Counted from the first letter of the stretch, positions 38,151 to 48,211 are shown. The stretch: 64,000 nt of DNA from an uncultured Paracoccaceae bacterium (GCA_913062865.1 CAJXWO010000002.1:30302-94301); one strand, 5' to 3'. Notes: generated from the letters alone by a model not told the origin. Numbers and translations are program-made.

Positions 38151-39323
38151 TCAGACCCGCTCGATGGCAATGGCCGTGCCTTCGCCGCCGCCGATGCAGA
38201 TCGCCGCGACGCCGCGCTTGAGGCCGCGCTTTTCCAGCGCGTTCAGAAGCGTCACCATGATCCGCGCACCCGAGGCGCCTATGGGATGCCCCAGCGCACA
38301 GGCCCCGCCATTGACGTTCACGATGTCCCGCGACAGGCCCATTTCCTGCATGAAGGCCATGGGCACGACGGCGAAAGCCTCGTTCACCTCCCAGAGGTCC
38401 ACATCGCCGACCGACCAGCCGATCCGGTCGAGCAGCTTTTGCGCGGCCGGAACCGGCGCGGTGGTGAACCAGCCCGGTGCCTGGGCGTGGCTCGCGTGAC
38501 CCAGGATGCGCGCGCGGACACTGAGCCCCTGCGCCTCGGCCCCATCCGCCGACGCGATCACCAGCGCCGCGGCACCGTCCGAGATGGACGAGGCATTGGC
38601 GGCGGTCACCGTGCCGTCCTTGCGGAAGGCGGGTTTCAGCATCGGAATCTTTTCCGGCCGCGCTTTGCCAGGTTGTTCATCACGGGTGATGACCTCTTCG
38701 CCGGTGCGGGCGTGAATTGTGACGAGCGTGATTTCGCCATCGAAAGCGCCCGAGCGTTCCGCGTCCAGCGCGTTTTCCAGCGAGGCGATGGCGTATTGAT
38801 CCTGCGCGTCGCGGGTGAACTGGTAGTGATCGGCGCAGTCCTCGGCAAAGGTCCCCATCAGGCGGCCCTTGTCATAGGCATCTTCGAGCCCGTCGAGGAA
38901 CATGTGGTCGATCACCTGCCCGTGGCCGATCCGGGCACCGCCGCGCATCTTGGGCAGAAGGTAGGGCGCGTTCGTCATCGACTCCATACCACCCGCGACC
39001 ATTACCTCGGACAGGCCCAGCGCGATCTGGTCATGGGCGACCATTGCGGCCTTCATGCCAGAACCGCACATCTTGTTGAGCGTGGTCGCGGGCACCTCTT
39101 CTCCCAGACCCGCAGCAAAGCTCGCCTGGCGCGTGGGCGCCTGGCCCTGGCCCGCTGGCAGCACACAGCCCATCACCACCTCGTCGACCCGGGCCGGGCC
39201 CGCCTGGTCGAGCGCGGCCTTGATCGCCGCACCGCCCAGATCCGCCGCGGGCACCCCGTCGAACACCCCCTGGAAACCGCCCATCGGCGTGCGGGCTGCA
39301 CCCGCGATCAGAACCTCTCTCAT
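38151..39323 (-). CDS. Acetyl-CoA C-acetyltransferase (thiolase)
   Basis: 390 aa. It condenses two acetyl-CoA to acetoacetyl-CoA or runs the reverse thiolysis. The catalytic Cys is in LNKMCGSGMKA (about 86), and the C-terminal pair GGACALGHPIGASGARI (His) and AAICIGGGEG (Cys) is intact. A biosynthetic role in polyhydroxyalkanoate synthesis is possible because phaC is 13.6 kb away, but no phaB is adjacent. Start ATG 39323. Confidence 0.94.
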   Translation of the reverse strand: MREVLIAGAARTPMGGFQGVFDGVPAADLGGAAIKAALDQAGPARVDEVVMGCVLPAGQGQAPTRQASFAAGLGEEVPATTLNKMCGSGMKAAMVAHDQIALGLSEVMVAGGMESMTNAPYLLPKMRGGARIGHGQVIDHMFLDGLEDAYDKGRLMGTFAEDCADHYQFTRDAQDQYAIASLENALDAERSGAFDGEITLVTIHARTGEEVITRDEQPGKARPEKIPMLKPAFRKDGTVTAANASSISDGAAALVIASADGAEAQGLSVRARILGHASHAQAPGWFTTAPVPAAQKLLDRIGWSVGDVDLWEVNEAFAVVPMAFMQEMGLSRDIVNVNGGACALGHPIGASGARIMVTLLNALEKRGLKRGVAAICIGGGEGTAIAIERV

Positions 39324-39398
39324 CCCTGCTCCTCCGCTTGGTCGGTCGATGCATACCGAATGGTAAGCATTGCGGTCTAGCCTTGCCGCATCCGGACC

Positions 39399-39758
39399 AT
39401 GCCGCAAAAGGGGGGGCCCGTGGATCTGCACTGCGAAGACCAAGGCGATACGCGCCTCATACGCGTTGCCGCACCGCGCATCGACGCGGTCATCGCCATC
39501 CGGTTCAAGGATGCAATGCGCCTTGCCATGGGGGACGGCCCGGAGCGCATCGTCCTCGACCTCGCCGAGGTGGAGTTCATCGATTCGAGCGGGCTCGGCG
39601 CCATCGTCGCAGCGATGAAGCTGCTCGGCCCGGACCGCCGAATGGACCTGGCCGGGCTCACCCCCATCGTTGACAAGGTGTTCCGCCTGACACGCATGGA
39701 TACGGTCTTTTCCATTTATCCCGACATCGGCACCGCCCTTGCCAGCGGCGCAGCATGA
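39399..39758 (+). CDS. STAS-domain anti-sigma factor antagonist
   Basis: 119 aa. The start is uncertain: ATG 39399, or GTG 39420 which directly follows a strong AAAGGGGGGG site. The STAS domain has the phosphorylation-site motif EFIDSSGLGAIVAA (about 59-72), so it could be controlled by a partner kinase, as in RsbV/SpoIIAA systems. The downstream gene, starting 10 bases after the stop, encodes an RsbW-like ATPase domain but is frameshifted. No RsbU-like phosphatase or sigma factor gene is adjacent. Confidence 0.85.
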   Translation: MPQKGGPVDLHCEDQGDTRLIRVAAPRIDAVIAIRFKDAMRLAMGDGPERIVLDLAEVEFIDSSGLGAIVAAMKLLGPDRRMDLAGLTPIVDKVFRLTRMDTVFSIYPDIGTALASGAA

Positions 39759-39768
39759 GTCGCGACCC

Positions 39769-40211
39769 ATGACAGCCGGCGCGGCGCCCCGGATGCGGCT
39801 GAACCTTCAATGCCGCCCGGGATGGGTGCGGGGTGTACTGACCCGCGTGGACGGCTCTACAGCCGCCTGGGGGCTCGACGCGGAGCAGCGGGGCGCCTGC
39901 GGATTCTGTTGGCCGAGATCCTGAACAATACCTCCGAACACGCCTTTGCCCCCGAGGCAGGGCCGGCGATCGAGGGACGCGTGACCCTGACGATCCGGAT
40001 GGAAGATGGCCATCTCGCGCTGAGGATCACCGATACCGGCGCGACGATGCCAGGCGGATGCGCGCCGGGCCGGCCCGCACCGATGGACCTGACCGGCCCG
40101 GACCTGCCGGAGGGCGGATTCGGCTGGGGCCTGATCCATGACCTGTCTTGCGACATCGCCTATGCCCGCGCGGGGCCGTTGAACATCCTGACCCTGTGCA
40201 TGCCCTTGTGA
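39769..40211 (+). pseudogene. Frameshifted RsbW-like anti-sigma kinase gene (HATPase domain)
   Basis: From ATG 39769 the frame reads MRLNLQCRPGWVRGVLTRV and LDAEQRG. At a G-run near 39888-39892 it must gain one base to continue as RLRILLAEILNNTSEHAFA, LRITDTGATMPGG and GGFGWGLIHDLS, ending at 40211. The N-box (EILNNTSEHA) and G-type motifs are those of GHKL anti-sigma kinases. About 147 codons are covered in all. The loss of one G in a homopolymer may be a true mutation or a sequencing error. The STAS partner is just upstream. Confidence 0.7.
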
Positions 40212-40224
40212 AGGCGCCATGCGC

Positions 40225-40257
40225 GAAACAAACCAGCAGTGTTTTACGGTTTGTTTC
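40225..40257. repeat. Perfect 10-base inverted repeat downstream of the RsbW-like gene
   Basis: GAAACAAACC (40225-40234) and GGTTTGTTTC (40248-40257) are exact inverted copies with a 13-base loop. Composition is AT-richer than the surroundings. It starts 14 bases after the stop of the RsbW-like gene, so it may be a terminator stem without a clear T-run, or an operator for the downstream gamma-glutamyltransferase gene. Confidence 0.6.
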
Positions 40258-40498
40258 CAATACGGGGTCCAGCGCCACAAAAGGCCCGCAAAATGGCCGC
40301 TGACGTTTCCAATCGCTGCCGCCTTCCGACGCGATAACGAAAGGGTAGCTGCACAAGGCTTCCCTCGGCATCGCGTTGCAACAGCCCCCACCCAGTACGC
40401 GGTGCCGAGGTCTTCCCCCAACACTCCGCTATCGTTCCGCGACATCTTGGCATTCGATGCCGCGCGGCCTACCGTCCGCCGAACGACGGAGGAGCCTG

Positions 40499-42076
40499 AT
40501 GCGCGATTTTCATTTTCCCGGCCGGTCACCGGTCCTTGCCCAGAACGGGATGTGTGCCACGTCTCACCCGCTGGCGGCCAAAGTGGCCGTGGACATGCTG
40601 GAACGGGGTGGCTCCGCCATGGATGCGGCCATCGCCGGCGCCGTCTTGCTTGGCATTTGCGAGCCGCAGATGACCGGCATCGGCGGTGATTGCTTCGTTC
40701 TGGTCTCGCCCCCGGGGGACGAAACCGTCGCGGCCCTGAACGGCTCTGGCCGGGCCCCCGCCGCCGCGCGGGCGGCCGATCTGCGCGAGGCCGATCACGC
40801 CAGCATTCCCCTGCAAAGCCCGCATGCCGTAACCATCCCGGGCGCGATCGACGCGTTCTGCACCCTGTCCGACCGCTGGGGCAAGCTGGGGCTCGACGCG
40901 TGTCTCGCCCCCGCGATCCACTACGCGGAGACCGGCGTGCCCGTGGCACCGCGCGTGGCATTCGACTGGGCCAAGGACGCCGCAACGCTTCAGGGCGTGG
41001 CGCGCGACCACTACCTGGTCAATGGCGCCGTCCCTTCACCGGGTCAGATGTTCCGTGCGCCGGGCCAGGCCGAGGTGCTGAGGCGCATCGCACGCGACGG
41101 GCGCGACGCCTTCTATACCGGCGAGGTGGCCGATGACATGCTGGCCGCGCTCAACGCGCTCGGCGGTGTCCACACGGCCGAAGATTTCGCCGGCGCGGCC
41201 TGCACAGATGCGACCCCGATCGCAGGTCCTTACAAGGGGGTGGACCTCGTCGAGCATCCGCCGAACGGTCAGGGGGCCACGGCGATCCTGATGCTCAACA
41301 TCCTGTCCCAGTTCGATATCGCCGGGATGGCGCCTTTCGGCGCAGAAAGGGCCCATATCGAGGCCGAGGCCGCGAAGCTCGCCTACGACGCGCGCAACCG
41401 CTTCCTTGCGGATCCGGACAGAACCGCGCGGCTGGAGTACATGCTGGCTCCGGAAACGGCCGTCCGTCTTGCCGCATTGATCGATCCGAACCGGGCAATG
41501 CCCGCCGCCGCCCCGCTGACCGAGGCAGTCCACAAGGATACGATCTACATTACCGTCGTCGACCGGGACCGCATGGCGGTGTCGCTCATTTATTCGATCT
41601 TCCACGGTTTCGGATCCGGTATCGCGTCAGAAAAATTCGGCATCCTGCTGCAGAATCGCGGTGCCGGGTTTACGCTGGAAGAGGGGCACCCGAACGAACT
41701 GGCCGGCGGGCGGCGGCCCATGCACACGATCATCCCCGGCATGCTGCGCGAAGGCGGTCGTGTGACGATGCCCTTCGGCGTGATGGGCGGGGCGTATCAG
41801 CCCAACGGGCATGCACGTTTCGTCTCGAACCTGCGGGATTTCGGGATGGACCCGCAAACCGCCATCGACGCGCCCCGCAGCTTTGCCGATGGCGAGGACC
41901 TGAAGGTCGAGCGCGGCTATTCCGACCGCGTGCGCGCCGAGCTGGCCGATCTGGGCCACAGGGTCACCATCCCCGAAACACCGGTCGGCGGCGCGCAGGC
42001 GATCCTGATTCACGGCGATGGCGTGCTGGAAGGCGCGTCGGACCCGCGCAAGGATGGCTGTGCACTCGGATACTGA
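40499..42076 (+). CDS. Gamma-glutamyltransferase family protein (cytoplasmic type)
   Basis: 525 aa. The family cleaves or transfers gamma-glutamyl groups after autoprocessing at a Thr. Motifs: GGSAMDAAIAGA, CEPQMTGIGGDCF, NGSGRAP (substrate Arg), HPPNGQGA and the nucleophile region VHKDTIYITVVDRD (Thr about 348). No signal peptide is visible, unlike periplasmic glutathione-degrading GGT, so it may act on another gamma-glutamyl or acyl amide. ATG 40499 has GGAGGAG upstream. The preceding 287-base gap holds an inverted repeat and no gene. Confidence 0.9.
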   Translation: MRDFHFPGRSPVLAQNGMCATSHPLAAKVAVDMLERGGSAMDAAIAGAVLLGICEPQMTGIGGDCFVLVSPPGDETVAALNGSGRAPAAARAADLREADHASIPLQSPHAVTIPGAIDAFCTLSDRWGKLGLDACLAPAIHYAETGVPVAPRVAFDWAKDAATLQGVARDHYLVNGAVPSPGQMFRAPGQAEVLRRIARDGRDAFYTGEVADDMLAALNALGGVHTAEDFAGAACTDATPIAGPYKGVDLVEHPPNGQGATAILMLNILSQFDIAGMAPFGAERAHIEAEAAKLAYDARNRFLADPDRTARLEYMLAPETAVRLAALIDPNRAMPAAAPLTEAVHKDTIYITVVDRDRMAVSLIYSIFHGFGSGIASEKFGILLQNRGAGFTLEEGHPNELAGGRRPMHTIIPGMLREGGRVTMPFGVMGGAYQPNGHARFVSNLRDFGMDPQTAIDAPRSFADGEDLKVERGYSDRVRAELADLGHRVTIPETPVGGAQAILIHGDGVLEGASDPRKDGCALGY

Positions 42077-42088
42077 CCCCATGGCGCT

Positions 42089-42103
42089 CCGGGTCTGACC
42101 CGG
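42089..42103. repeat. Short GC palindrome after the gamma-glutamyltransferase gene
   Basis: CCGGGT and ACCCGG flank a three-base loop, followed by GGGCCTC. A related palindrome is at 62145-62165. It lies between convergent genes and may serve as a weak terminator or a dispersed repeat. Confidence 0.35.
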
Positions 42104-42173
42104 GGCCTCAAACCCACGAGATCGCACGGCGCCCGCCGCATGTTTCCCGGGCTGCGGACCTGGCTTGATGCGT

Positions 42174-42500
42174 TCAATTCAGTTGGAAATGCAGCGGATA
42201 ATGCCCGTTCTCGAAGGGGCCGAACAGATCCGGGATATCCGGATGATCCACGGGCTCGCCCGAGTAGTCGGCGACAAGATTCTGTTCCGACACGTAGGCG
42301 ACGTAATAGCTCTGATCGTTTTCCGCCAGCAGGTGATAGAACGGCTGCTCTTTTGACGGGCGGCTGTCCTCGGGGATGGATTCGTACCATTCCTCGGTGT
42401 TGGCGAATTCGGGGTCGACGTCGAAGACGACACCGCGAAACGGGTGCTTCTTATGCCGGACGACCTGTCCCAGATGATATTTTGCACGCTGCATGGTCAT
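42174..42500 (-). CDS. hspQ: Heat shock protein HspQ
   Basis: 108 aa, the YccV/HspQ family that binds hemimethylated DNA and modulates Lon-dependent proteolysis in enterics. The core AKYHLGQVVRHKKHPFRGVV and PFYHLLAENDQSYYVAYVSE segments are characteristic, as is the ending PLHFQLN. A second ATG at residue 3 is an alternative start. It is divergent from the SLT lipoprotein gene, with a 211-base shared upstream region. Confidence 0.93.
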   Translation of the reverse strand: MTMQRAKYHLGQVVRHKKHPFRGVVFDVDPEFANTEEWYESIPEDSRPSKEQPFYHLLAENDQSYYVAYVSEQNLVADYSGEPVDHPDIPDLFGPFENGHYPLHFQLN

Positions 42501-42711
42501 TCTAGCCCTTGGACGTGGAACCTAGCCGTCCGAGCCCGACTTGTCCAATGCCCGGCATCTGATTCGCAAGAAACAGTTTGTGAACCATGGTGCCACAAGC
42601 GAGGTTTCGGCGCTCAGTCGCCCACGCGGCGCGGGTTCGGCCCGATTGTGATTTCCCCTCTGCGCTCGATCCGGTAGACTGTTCAAAATAAAAAAGACAA
42701 GCGAGAGGCAG

Positions 42712-43293
42712 ATGAGCAGATCCCTTCGCGCCCTGATAATCGTGCTTCTGGTCGCGTCCTGCGGCGGCGGCAACTATTCGGCCCCGCGCAACTTGGACGA
42801 CGCCTGCGCCATTGTCCGCGAGCGCCCGCAATACCACCGCGCCTTCCGGGCGGTCGAACGCCGGTGGAACGTGCCCGTGCATGTTCAAATGGCCACGATC
42901 TACCAGGAGAGCAAATTCATCGGCAATGCCCGCACGCCATTACGCTATGCGTTGGGCGTGATCCCCATGGGCCGCCAAAGCTCCGCCTATGGCTATTCCC
43001 AGGCGCTGGACGGCACATGGGAAGAATACCAGCGCGAAACAGGCAGCTTCCGCGCGCGCCGCGACCGCATCCAGGACGCAACCGATTTCATGGGCTGGTA
43101 CATGAACAAGACTCGAGAGCGGAACGGCATCGCCCTGACCGATGCGCGCAACCAGTACCTGGCTTATCACGAGGGGCATACCGGTTTTGCCCGCGGCAGC
43201 TACAACCGGAAGGCGTGGCTCTTGCGGGTGTCCGACGAGGTCGGCCAGCGGGCGCGAATGTACGAGGCCCAGTTGGCGCGCTGCCGCCGATAA
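42712..43293 (+). CDS. Lipoprotein with lytic transglycosylase (SLT-type) domain
   Basis: 193 aa. The N-terminal signal ends in the lipobox LLVASC (Cys about 17), so the mature protein is a lipoprotein. The following domain has the SLT-like catalytic Glu in YQESKF (about 66-71), then SAYGYSQALDGTWEEYQ and YLAYHEGHTGF, which match the Rhodobacterales transglycosylase SLT-domain family. It would cut murein glycan strands at the outer or inner membrane. GAGAGG precedes ATG 42712. Confidence 0.87.
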   Translation: MSRSLRALIIVLLVASCGGGNYSAPRNLDDACAIVRERPQYHRAFRAVERRWNVPVHVQMATIYQESKFIGNARTPLRYALGVIPMGRQSSAYGYSQALDGTWEEYQRETGSFRARRDRIQDATDFMGWYMNKTRERNGIALTDARNQYLAYHEGHTGFARGSYNRKAWLLRVSDEVGQRARMYEAQLARCRR

Positions 43294-43305
43294 GGGCGTC
43301 TACCT

Positions 43306-43372
43306 GTCCCGGCCTCTGCGCCGGGACCTCTGTTCACACGACGCCATGACGCCCCGGCGCAGAGTCCGGGGC
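43306..43372. terminator. Overlapping, mutually exclusive hairpins between convergent genes
   Basis: Hairpin A pairs GTCCCGGC (43306-43313) with GCCGGGAC (43320-43327); hairpin B pairs GCCCCGG (43351-43357) with CCGGGGC (43366-43372). A longer alternative joins CTCTGCGCCGGG (43314-43325) with CCCGGCGCAGAG (43353-43364). It lies between the SLT gene and lolA and may terminate from both sides. Confidence 0.5.
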
Positions 43373-43377
43373 GCGGG

Positions 43378-43980
43378 TCAATCCAGACCGCGCGCCTGCA
43401 CTTCCTGCACGATGTTGAAAAGCCGCGCGCCCAACCGGACGCCCGTTTCCATCTCGCCCAGCACCACGGTGGTCTGTCCGCCCGCATCGTCATTGATGCG
43501 CCATTGACGCAATTCCACCGGCGGGCCGGTGAACACGAGATCGATGCTGCCGTATTCCGGATGCTCCGGATCCTGCGCCCGCACGATGGTCGAGGTGCCG
43601 TCAAACTCGTGCTCCACAACCATGTTCGCGCGGGTCAGATCCACGTCTCGGGCCAGGATAAGGCTCAGCGGTGTACGGCGCAGCGGGTAGTTCTCGGGCC
43701 CAGTGTTCGACTTCGGATCAAAGATCGCGACGGTGCCGCCCCCCGCCATCACCAGCGCATCGTTGGGCGGCGCGTATTCAAAGCGCACGCGACCGGGCCG
43801 ATGGATGTAAACCGTCCCGGTCGAGATCGTGCCGTCATCATTGATCTGGGTGAACGCGCTCTGCGCTGTCTTCAAGTCGTTCAGATAGGCCGAGATCGCG
43901 CTGAGCGAGAGCCTCTCGGCGGCGGCCGGAAGGGACATGACAGCCCAGACAAGCGGGGCAAGGAGAAACTGTTTTAACAT
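43378..43980 (-). CDS. lolA: Outer-membrane lipoprotein carrier protein LolA
   Basis: 200 aa periplasmic carrier that takes lipoproteins from LolCDE to the outer membrane. The signal peptide is MLKQFLLAPLVWAVMSLPAAA. The mature part has the LolA beta-barrel pattern, with TAQSAFTQINDDGTISTGTV, RPGRVRFEYAPP and PLSLILARDVDL. It is followed on the same strand by nothing close; ftsK lies upstream, 71 bases away, and may be co-transcribed. Confidence 0.93.
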   Translation of the reverse strand: MLKQFLLAPLVWAVMSLPAAAERLSLSAISAYLNDLKTAQSAFTQINDDGTISTGTVYIHRPGRVRFEYAPPNDALVMAGGGTVAIFDPKSNTGPENYPLRRTPLSLILARDVDLTRANMVVEHEFDGTSTIVRAQDPEHPEYGSIDLVFTGPPVELRQWRINDDAGGQTTVVLGEMETGVRLGARLFNIVQEVQARGLD

Positions 43981-44051
43981 GATCCCAACTTAGGCAGTGC
44001 AGGCCCCGGTTTTAACTCACAAACCCGGCACTCTCGGGGGGAATAAGCGGG

Positions 44052-46895
44052 TTACTGCTGCTCGGGCACCAGAATCTCGCGCTTGCCGACGTGGTTGGCG
44101 GCGCTGACCAGCCCCTCTTCCTCCATCTGCTCGACCAGGCGCGCGGCCTTGTTGTATCCAATGGCCAGCTTGCGCTGAATGTAAGAGGTCGAACACTTGC
44201 GGTCCTTGATGACCACCTGCACGGCCTGGTCATAGAGCGCATCCTCGCCATCGGTGTTCCCGCCGAGGCCCAGTACGAGGTCGATATCGCTTTCCTTTTC
44301 CTCGTCCGGGCCCTCTACGACGCCACCGACATAATCGGGCGGGCCAAAGGCCTTCAGGTAGGTCACGATCTCTTCAACTTCCTCGTCGCTCACGAAGGGT
44401 CCGTGGCAGCGAGTGATCTTGGCACCACCGGCCATGTAGAGCATGTCGCCCATGCCCAGAAGCTGCTCGGCCCCCATCTCGCCCAGGATGGTGCGGCTGT
44501 CGACCTTCGAGGTCACCTGGAACGAAATCCGGGTGGGGAAGTTCGCCTTGATGGTGCCGGTGATCACGTCGACCGACGGGCGCTGGGTGGCCATGATAAG
44601 GTGAATGCCCGACGCACGCGCCATCTGCGCCAGGCGCTGGATGCAGGCCTCGATTTCCTTGCCCGCGACCATCATAAGGTCGGCCATCTCGTCGACGATG
44701 ACGACGATATAGGGCATCTTCTCGGGCGCGAATTCCTCGGTCTCGAAGATGGGCTCGCCCGTGTCCTCGTCGAAACCGGTCTGCACCGTGCGGCTGAACA
44801 TCTCGCCCTTGGACAGCGCATCGGCCACGCGGCCGTTGTAGCCGTCGATGTTCCGGACACCCATCTTGGACATCTTGCGATAGCGCTCTTCCATTTCGCC
44901 CACGACCCATTTCAGGGCCACAACCGCCTTTTTAGGGTCTGTGACAACCGGACTCAGAAGATGCGGAATCCCGTCATAGACACTGAGTTCCAGCATTTTC
45001 GGGTCGATCATGATCAACCGGCAGTCCTCTGGCGTGAGCTTGTACAATAGCGACAGGATCATTGTGTTGATCGCGACCGACTTGCCCGAGCCGGTGGTGC
45101 CCGCGATCAGAAGGTGGGGCATCTTGGCCAGATTCGCGACGATGGGATCGCCACCGATATCCTTGCCCAGCGCCAGCGGCAGCTTGTGCTTGCCGTCGCC
45201 GAAATCGCGGCTGGCGAGGATCTCGCGCAGGACCACCATCTCGCGGTTGTCATTCGGCAACTCGATCCCGATCACCGATCGCCCCGGCACGGTCGACACA
45301 CGCGCCGATAGGGCGGACATGGACCGCGCGATGTCATCGGCCAGACCGATCACGCGGCTGGCCTTGAGGCCCGGCGCGGGCTCCAGCTCGTACATCGTGA
45401 CAACGGGACCGGGCCGGACGCTGACGATTTCGCCCTTCACGCCGTAATCGTCCAGCACCGACTCAAGCATGCGCGCGTTTTCCTCGAGCGCCTCGTCGCT
45501 CAGGTGATGGCGTGTGATGTCGTCCGGGTTGGTCAGCAGGCTGAGCGGTGGCAGTTCGTAGTCTTCGGCCGTCTCGTCGAACTTGAGCGCGGGCTGCGCC
45601 TCTTCCTGCGCGCGGCGAGACGGCTGGGGGGCCTTGCGTGGAGGGTGCTGAACCACCTTTCTCGGTTCCGGCGCAGCCTGGGGCGGAGGCGTCGTTGCCA
45701 CAGCCTCGGGCATCGGCGCGGGCGCGGCAGCATCGGGCCAGATGTCATCCTCCAGCGGCGCGACCTCGGTAAAGGGGGCGGCGGCCGGTGTTGCCGGCGC
45801 GGCGGTGCGTGCGGTCAGCGGCGGTTCGGGCGGTAGCGCGGAACCGCGCGGGGTCGGGTCCAGAACCAGCGGATCGGGCCCGCGACCCCGTCCCTTGGTC
45901 AGGGGGGTCACGCTGTCGATGCGCAACGTCGGCGTCTTGCGCATGCGGGTCTTGATGACATCGGCGATCTTGGCCTTGATACGGTCTTCGCCGGGCATCT
46001 CCTCGAGCTCGATATCTGCGGTCTGTTCGACCAGCTCGGGCTCCGGCAGCGGTTCGGCGCGCTTGATCAGCGTCGACAGGAACCCGGGCTTGGGCGCGGG
46101 CACCCATTCGGTCTGGGTCAGCGGCGGCTCGGCCACGCGGCTGGGCGGTGTGGGCACGGCAGCCTCGGCCGCGTCGTAGGCGCGTTGTTCCTCGCGCCGA
46201 ACGGCCTGGGCCGCACGCAGATCCTGCGCCTTGCTCACGGCGCCGCTGGCTCCACGCCCCAGAAGAGCCGCAAGCGTCGCGTAGACCATCACCAGCCCCA
46301 GCATCAGGAACCTTGCACCGCGTATCAGTTCATCACGCGTGAAGCCGAGAACGAAGGCCCCCATCGCAATGAGGCCGAGCGCCAGGATCAGGGACATCAG
46401 CTTGAGCCCGAAAACCGTGCCCACGGGCAGAAAGGTCAGAACCGCCGCCAGTACCGTGTCGCCGAACAACCCGCCCAGCCCGAAGCTGTGGGTCCAGTCC
46501 GCGCCCGGCACCAGCGTGGACGCATAGACCGACCCCAACGCCACCGCGATGGGCGCAAAGATCAGACGGCCCAGCGCACGATCGGTTCCGCGATGCATCA
46601 CGAACCGCAGCCCCCAGCCCACCAGCGCGACGGCCAGGCCCAGGCTTCCCCATCCAATCACCATGACCAGCGGTGCCGCCATCGAGGCTCCCGTGCGTCC
46701 GAGCCAGTTCTGCACGGGCGCATCCGTTGCCGACAGCCAGCTTGGATCCTCGGGCGAGTAGCTCAGAAGCATGGCCGTGGCGGCCACCCCAAGGAGCAGA
46801 AGCACCAGCCCCAACAGCTCCTTGCCACGCTTTTCCAGCGCTTCCTGCATGGTGCTGTCAAAGAGCGGATCGCGCCCGCGTGCCTGATATGCCAT
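44052..46895 (-). CDS. ftsK: DNA translocase FtsK
   Basis: 947 aa. FtsK anchors at the septum and pumps DNA toward dif during division. Hydrophobic helices occur within residues 28-210, followed by a long Pro/Glu-rich linker. The motor has Walker A GTTGSGKS (about residue 605) and Walker [15 protein letters not shown]. The C-terminal gamma winged-helix domain ([27 protein letters not shown]) reads KOPS sites. It starts 15 bases after the aminotransferase gene on the same strand. Confidence 0.97.
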   Translation of the reverse strand: MAYQARGRDPLFDSTMQEALEKRGKELLGLVLLLLGVAATAMLLSYSPEDPSWLSATDAPVQNWLGRTGASMAAPLVMVIGWGSLGLAVALVGWGLRFVMHRGTDRALGRLIFAPIAVALGSVYASTLVPGADWTHSFGLGGLFGDTVLAAVLTFLPVGTVFGLKLMSLILALGLIAMGAFVLGFTRDELIRGARFLMLGLVMVYATLAALLGRGASGAVSKAQDLRAAQAVRREEQRAYDAAEAAVPTPPSRVAEPPLTQTEWVPAPKPGFLSTLIKRAEPLPEPELVEQTADIELEEMPGEDRIKAKIADVIKTRMRKTPTLRIDSVTPLTKGRGRGPDPLVLDPTPRGSALPPEPPLTARTAAPATPAAAPFTEVAPLEDDIWPDAAAPAPMPEAVATTPPPQAAPEPRKVVQHPPRKAPQPSRRAQEEAQPALKFDETAEDYELPPLSLLTNPDDITRHHLSDEALEENARMLESVLDDYGVKGEIVSVRPGPVVTMYELEPAPGLKASRVIGLADDIARSMSALSARVSTVPGRSVIGIELPNDNREMVVLREILASRDFGDGKHKLPLALGKDIGGDPIVANLAKMPHLLIAGTTGSGKSVAINTMILSLLYKLTPEDCRLIMIDPKMLELSVYDGIPHLLSPVVTDPKKAVVALKWVVGEMEERYRKMSKMGVRNIDGYNGRVADALSKGEMFSRTVQTGFDEDTGEPIFETEEFAPEKMPYIVVIVDEMADLMMVAGKEIEACIQRLAQMARASGIHLIMATQRPSVDVITGTIKANFPTRISFQVTSKVDSRTILGEMGAEQLLGMGDMLYMAGGAKITRCHGPFVSDEEVEEIVTYLKAFGPPDYVGGVVEGPDEEKESDIDLVLGLGGNTDGEDALYDQAVQVVIKDRKCSTSYIQRKLAIGYNKAARLVEQMEEEGLVSAANHVGKREILVPEQQ

Positions 46896-46910
46896 TACGT
46901 CCCTCGTTCC

Positions 46911-48089
46911 TTATGCGAAAAGGCAATCGCGCAGCGTTTCCAGCCCGCGTGCCATCTCGTCCTTTGGGGCCACCATCGCGACCCGAATATAGCCTGCGCC
47001 CGGATTGCCGGTTTCGGTCTCACGCGACAGGTAGGCGCCGGGCAGCGCCCGCACGCCGGTCTCTTTCCACAACCGCAGCGCTGCGGCCTCGCCATCGACG
47101 ACGGGCAGCCACAGGAAAAAACCGGCCTCGGGCCCGGCATAGCCCGGCACGCCCTCCAGCACGGTATCAGCCACCGCGTATTTCTCCTGATAGAGGCGGC
47201 GGTTCTCCTCGACATGCACCTCGTCGGACCAAACCGCCTCGGCCGCGCGTTGCAGCGGCAGCGGCAAGGGGGCGCCCGCATAGGCGCGCAGCTGGCGGAT
47301 GCGGCGCATGCATTCGGGGCCAGACGCCACGAAGCCCGACCGCAGCCCCGGCAGGTTCGACCGTTTGGAGAGCGAGTGGAAGATCACCACCCGCTCGGGC
47401 GAGGCCCCCATTTCCTCGGCCACCTGCATCGCGCCCACGGGCGGGGTGTCGCGGTAGATCTCGGAGTAGCATTCATCGGCGAAGATGCGGAAATCGTATT
47501 TCTCTGCCAGCGCGATCAGCGCCTTCCAGTAGTCCCGGCTGGCCACAGCGCCCTGGGGGTTCGCCGGTGAGCACAGGTAGACCGCCGCCAGCCTGTTCAG
47601 AACCTCCGGCGGCAGCGCGTGGTAGTCGGGCAAATGACCGTTTTCCCCTGTTGCAGAGACGAAAACAGGCTCTGCTCCCACGGAAATCGCGGCCACCATG
47701 TAGACCTGGTAGAACGGGTTCGGCATCGCCACCACCGGCCGTTGGCCGTTCTTCGTTTCCGGCACCAGCGCCATGGCGATATTATAAAGCCCCTCGCGCG
47801 TACCGTTCAGCGCCATCACCTGCGTGTCCGGATCGACACTGACCTTGAAGCGGCGTCGCATCCAGCCGGCGATTGCGTCGCGCAACTCGGGTGTGCCCTC
47901 GTTGGGCGGGTATCGGTTGAAGCCGTCTGCCTCGCGCGTGACGATCTCGGTCACCCAGTCCGGAAAGCGGTGCTTGGGTTCTCCGATGGTCATATGCAGC
48001 TCGGGCCCGCCCGGCGCATGGCCGTCGAGAAGGCTCCGCAGGCGCGGAAACGCATAAGCCGGTAGGTTCGAAAACCGCTCGGGAAACAT
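46911..48089 (-). CDS. PLP-dependent aminotransferase (class I/II, DapC-like)
   Basis: 392 aa fold-type I aminotransferase. Landmarks are GEPKHRFPDWV, YPPNEGTPELRDAIAGW, the cofactor-binding SPANPQGAV and the Schiff-base Lys in SLSKRSNLPGLRSGF. In Rhodobacterales, proteins of this type upstream of ftsK are annotated as N-succinyldiaminopimelate aminotransferase for lysine and murein precursor synthesis, but the substrate is not decided by sequence. It is 15 bases upstream of ftsK and probably in the same operon. Confidence 0.88.
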   Translation of the reverse strand: MFPERFSNLPAYAFPRLRSLLDGHAPGGPELHMTIGEPKHRFPDWVTEIVTREADGFNRYPPNEGTPELRDAIAGWMRRRFKVSVDPDTQVMALNGTREGLYNIAMALVPETKNGQRPVVAMPNPFYQVYMVAAISVGAEPVFVSATGENGHLPDYHALPPEVLNRLAAVYLCSPANPQGAVASRDYWKALIALAEKYDFRIFADECYSEIYRDTPPVGAMQVAEEMGASPERVVIFHSLSKRSNLPGLRSGFVASGPECMRRIRQLRAYAGAPLPLPLQRAAEAVWSDEVHVEENRRLYQEKYAVADTVLEGVPGYAGPEAGFFLWLPVVDGEAAALRLWKETGVRALPGAYLSRETETGNPGAGYIRVAMVAPKDEMARGLETLRDCLFA

Positions 48090-48211
48090 GCCGGTACTGC
48101 CTCAAGGTTCGGGGTCGTTGCGCCCCGTATTACCGACAAGATACCGAAGCGACCCGCGGGCGTCCAGAAAAACGCAGGGACAGACTGGATTTGTGGCCCG
48201 AAAGCCGCGCC

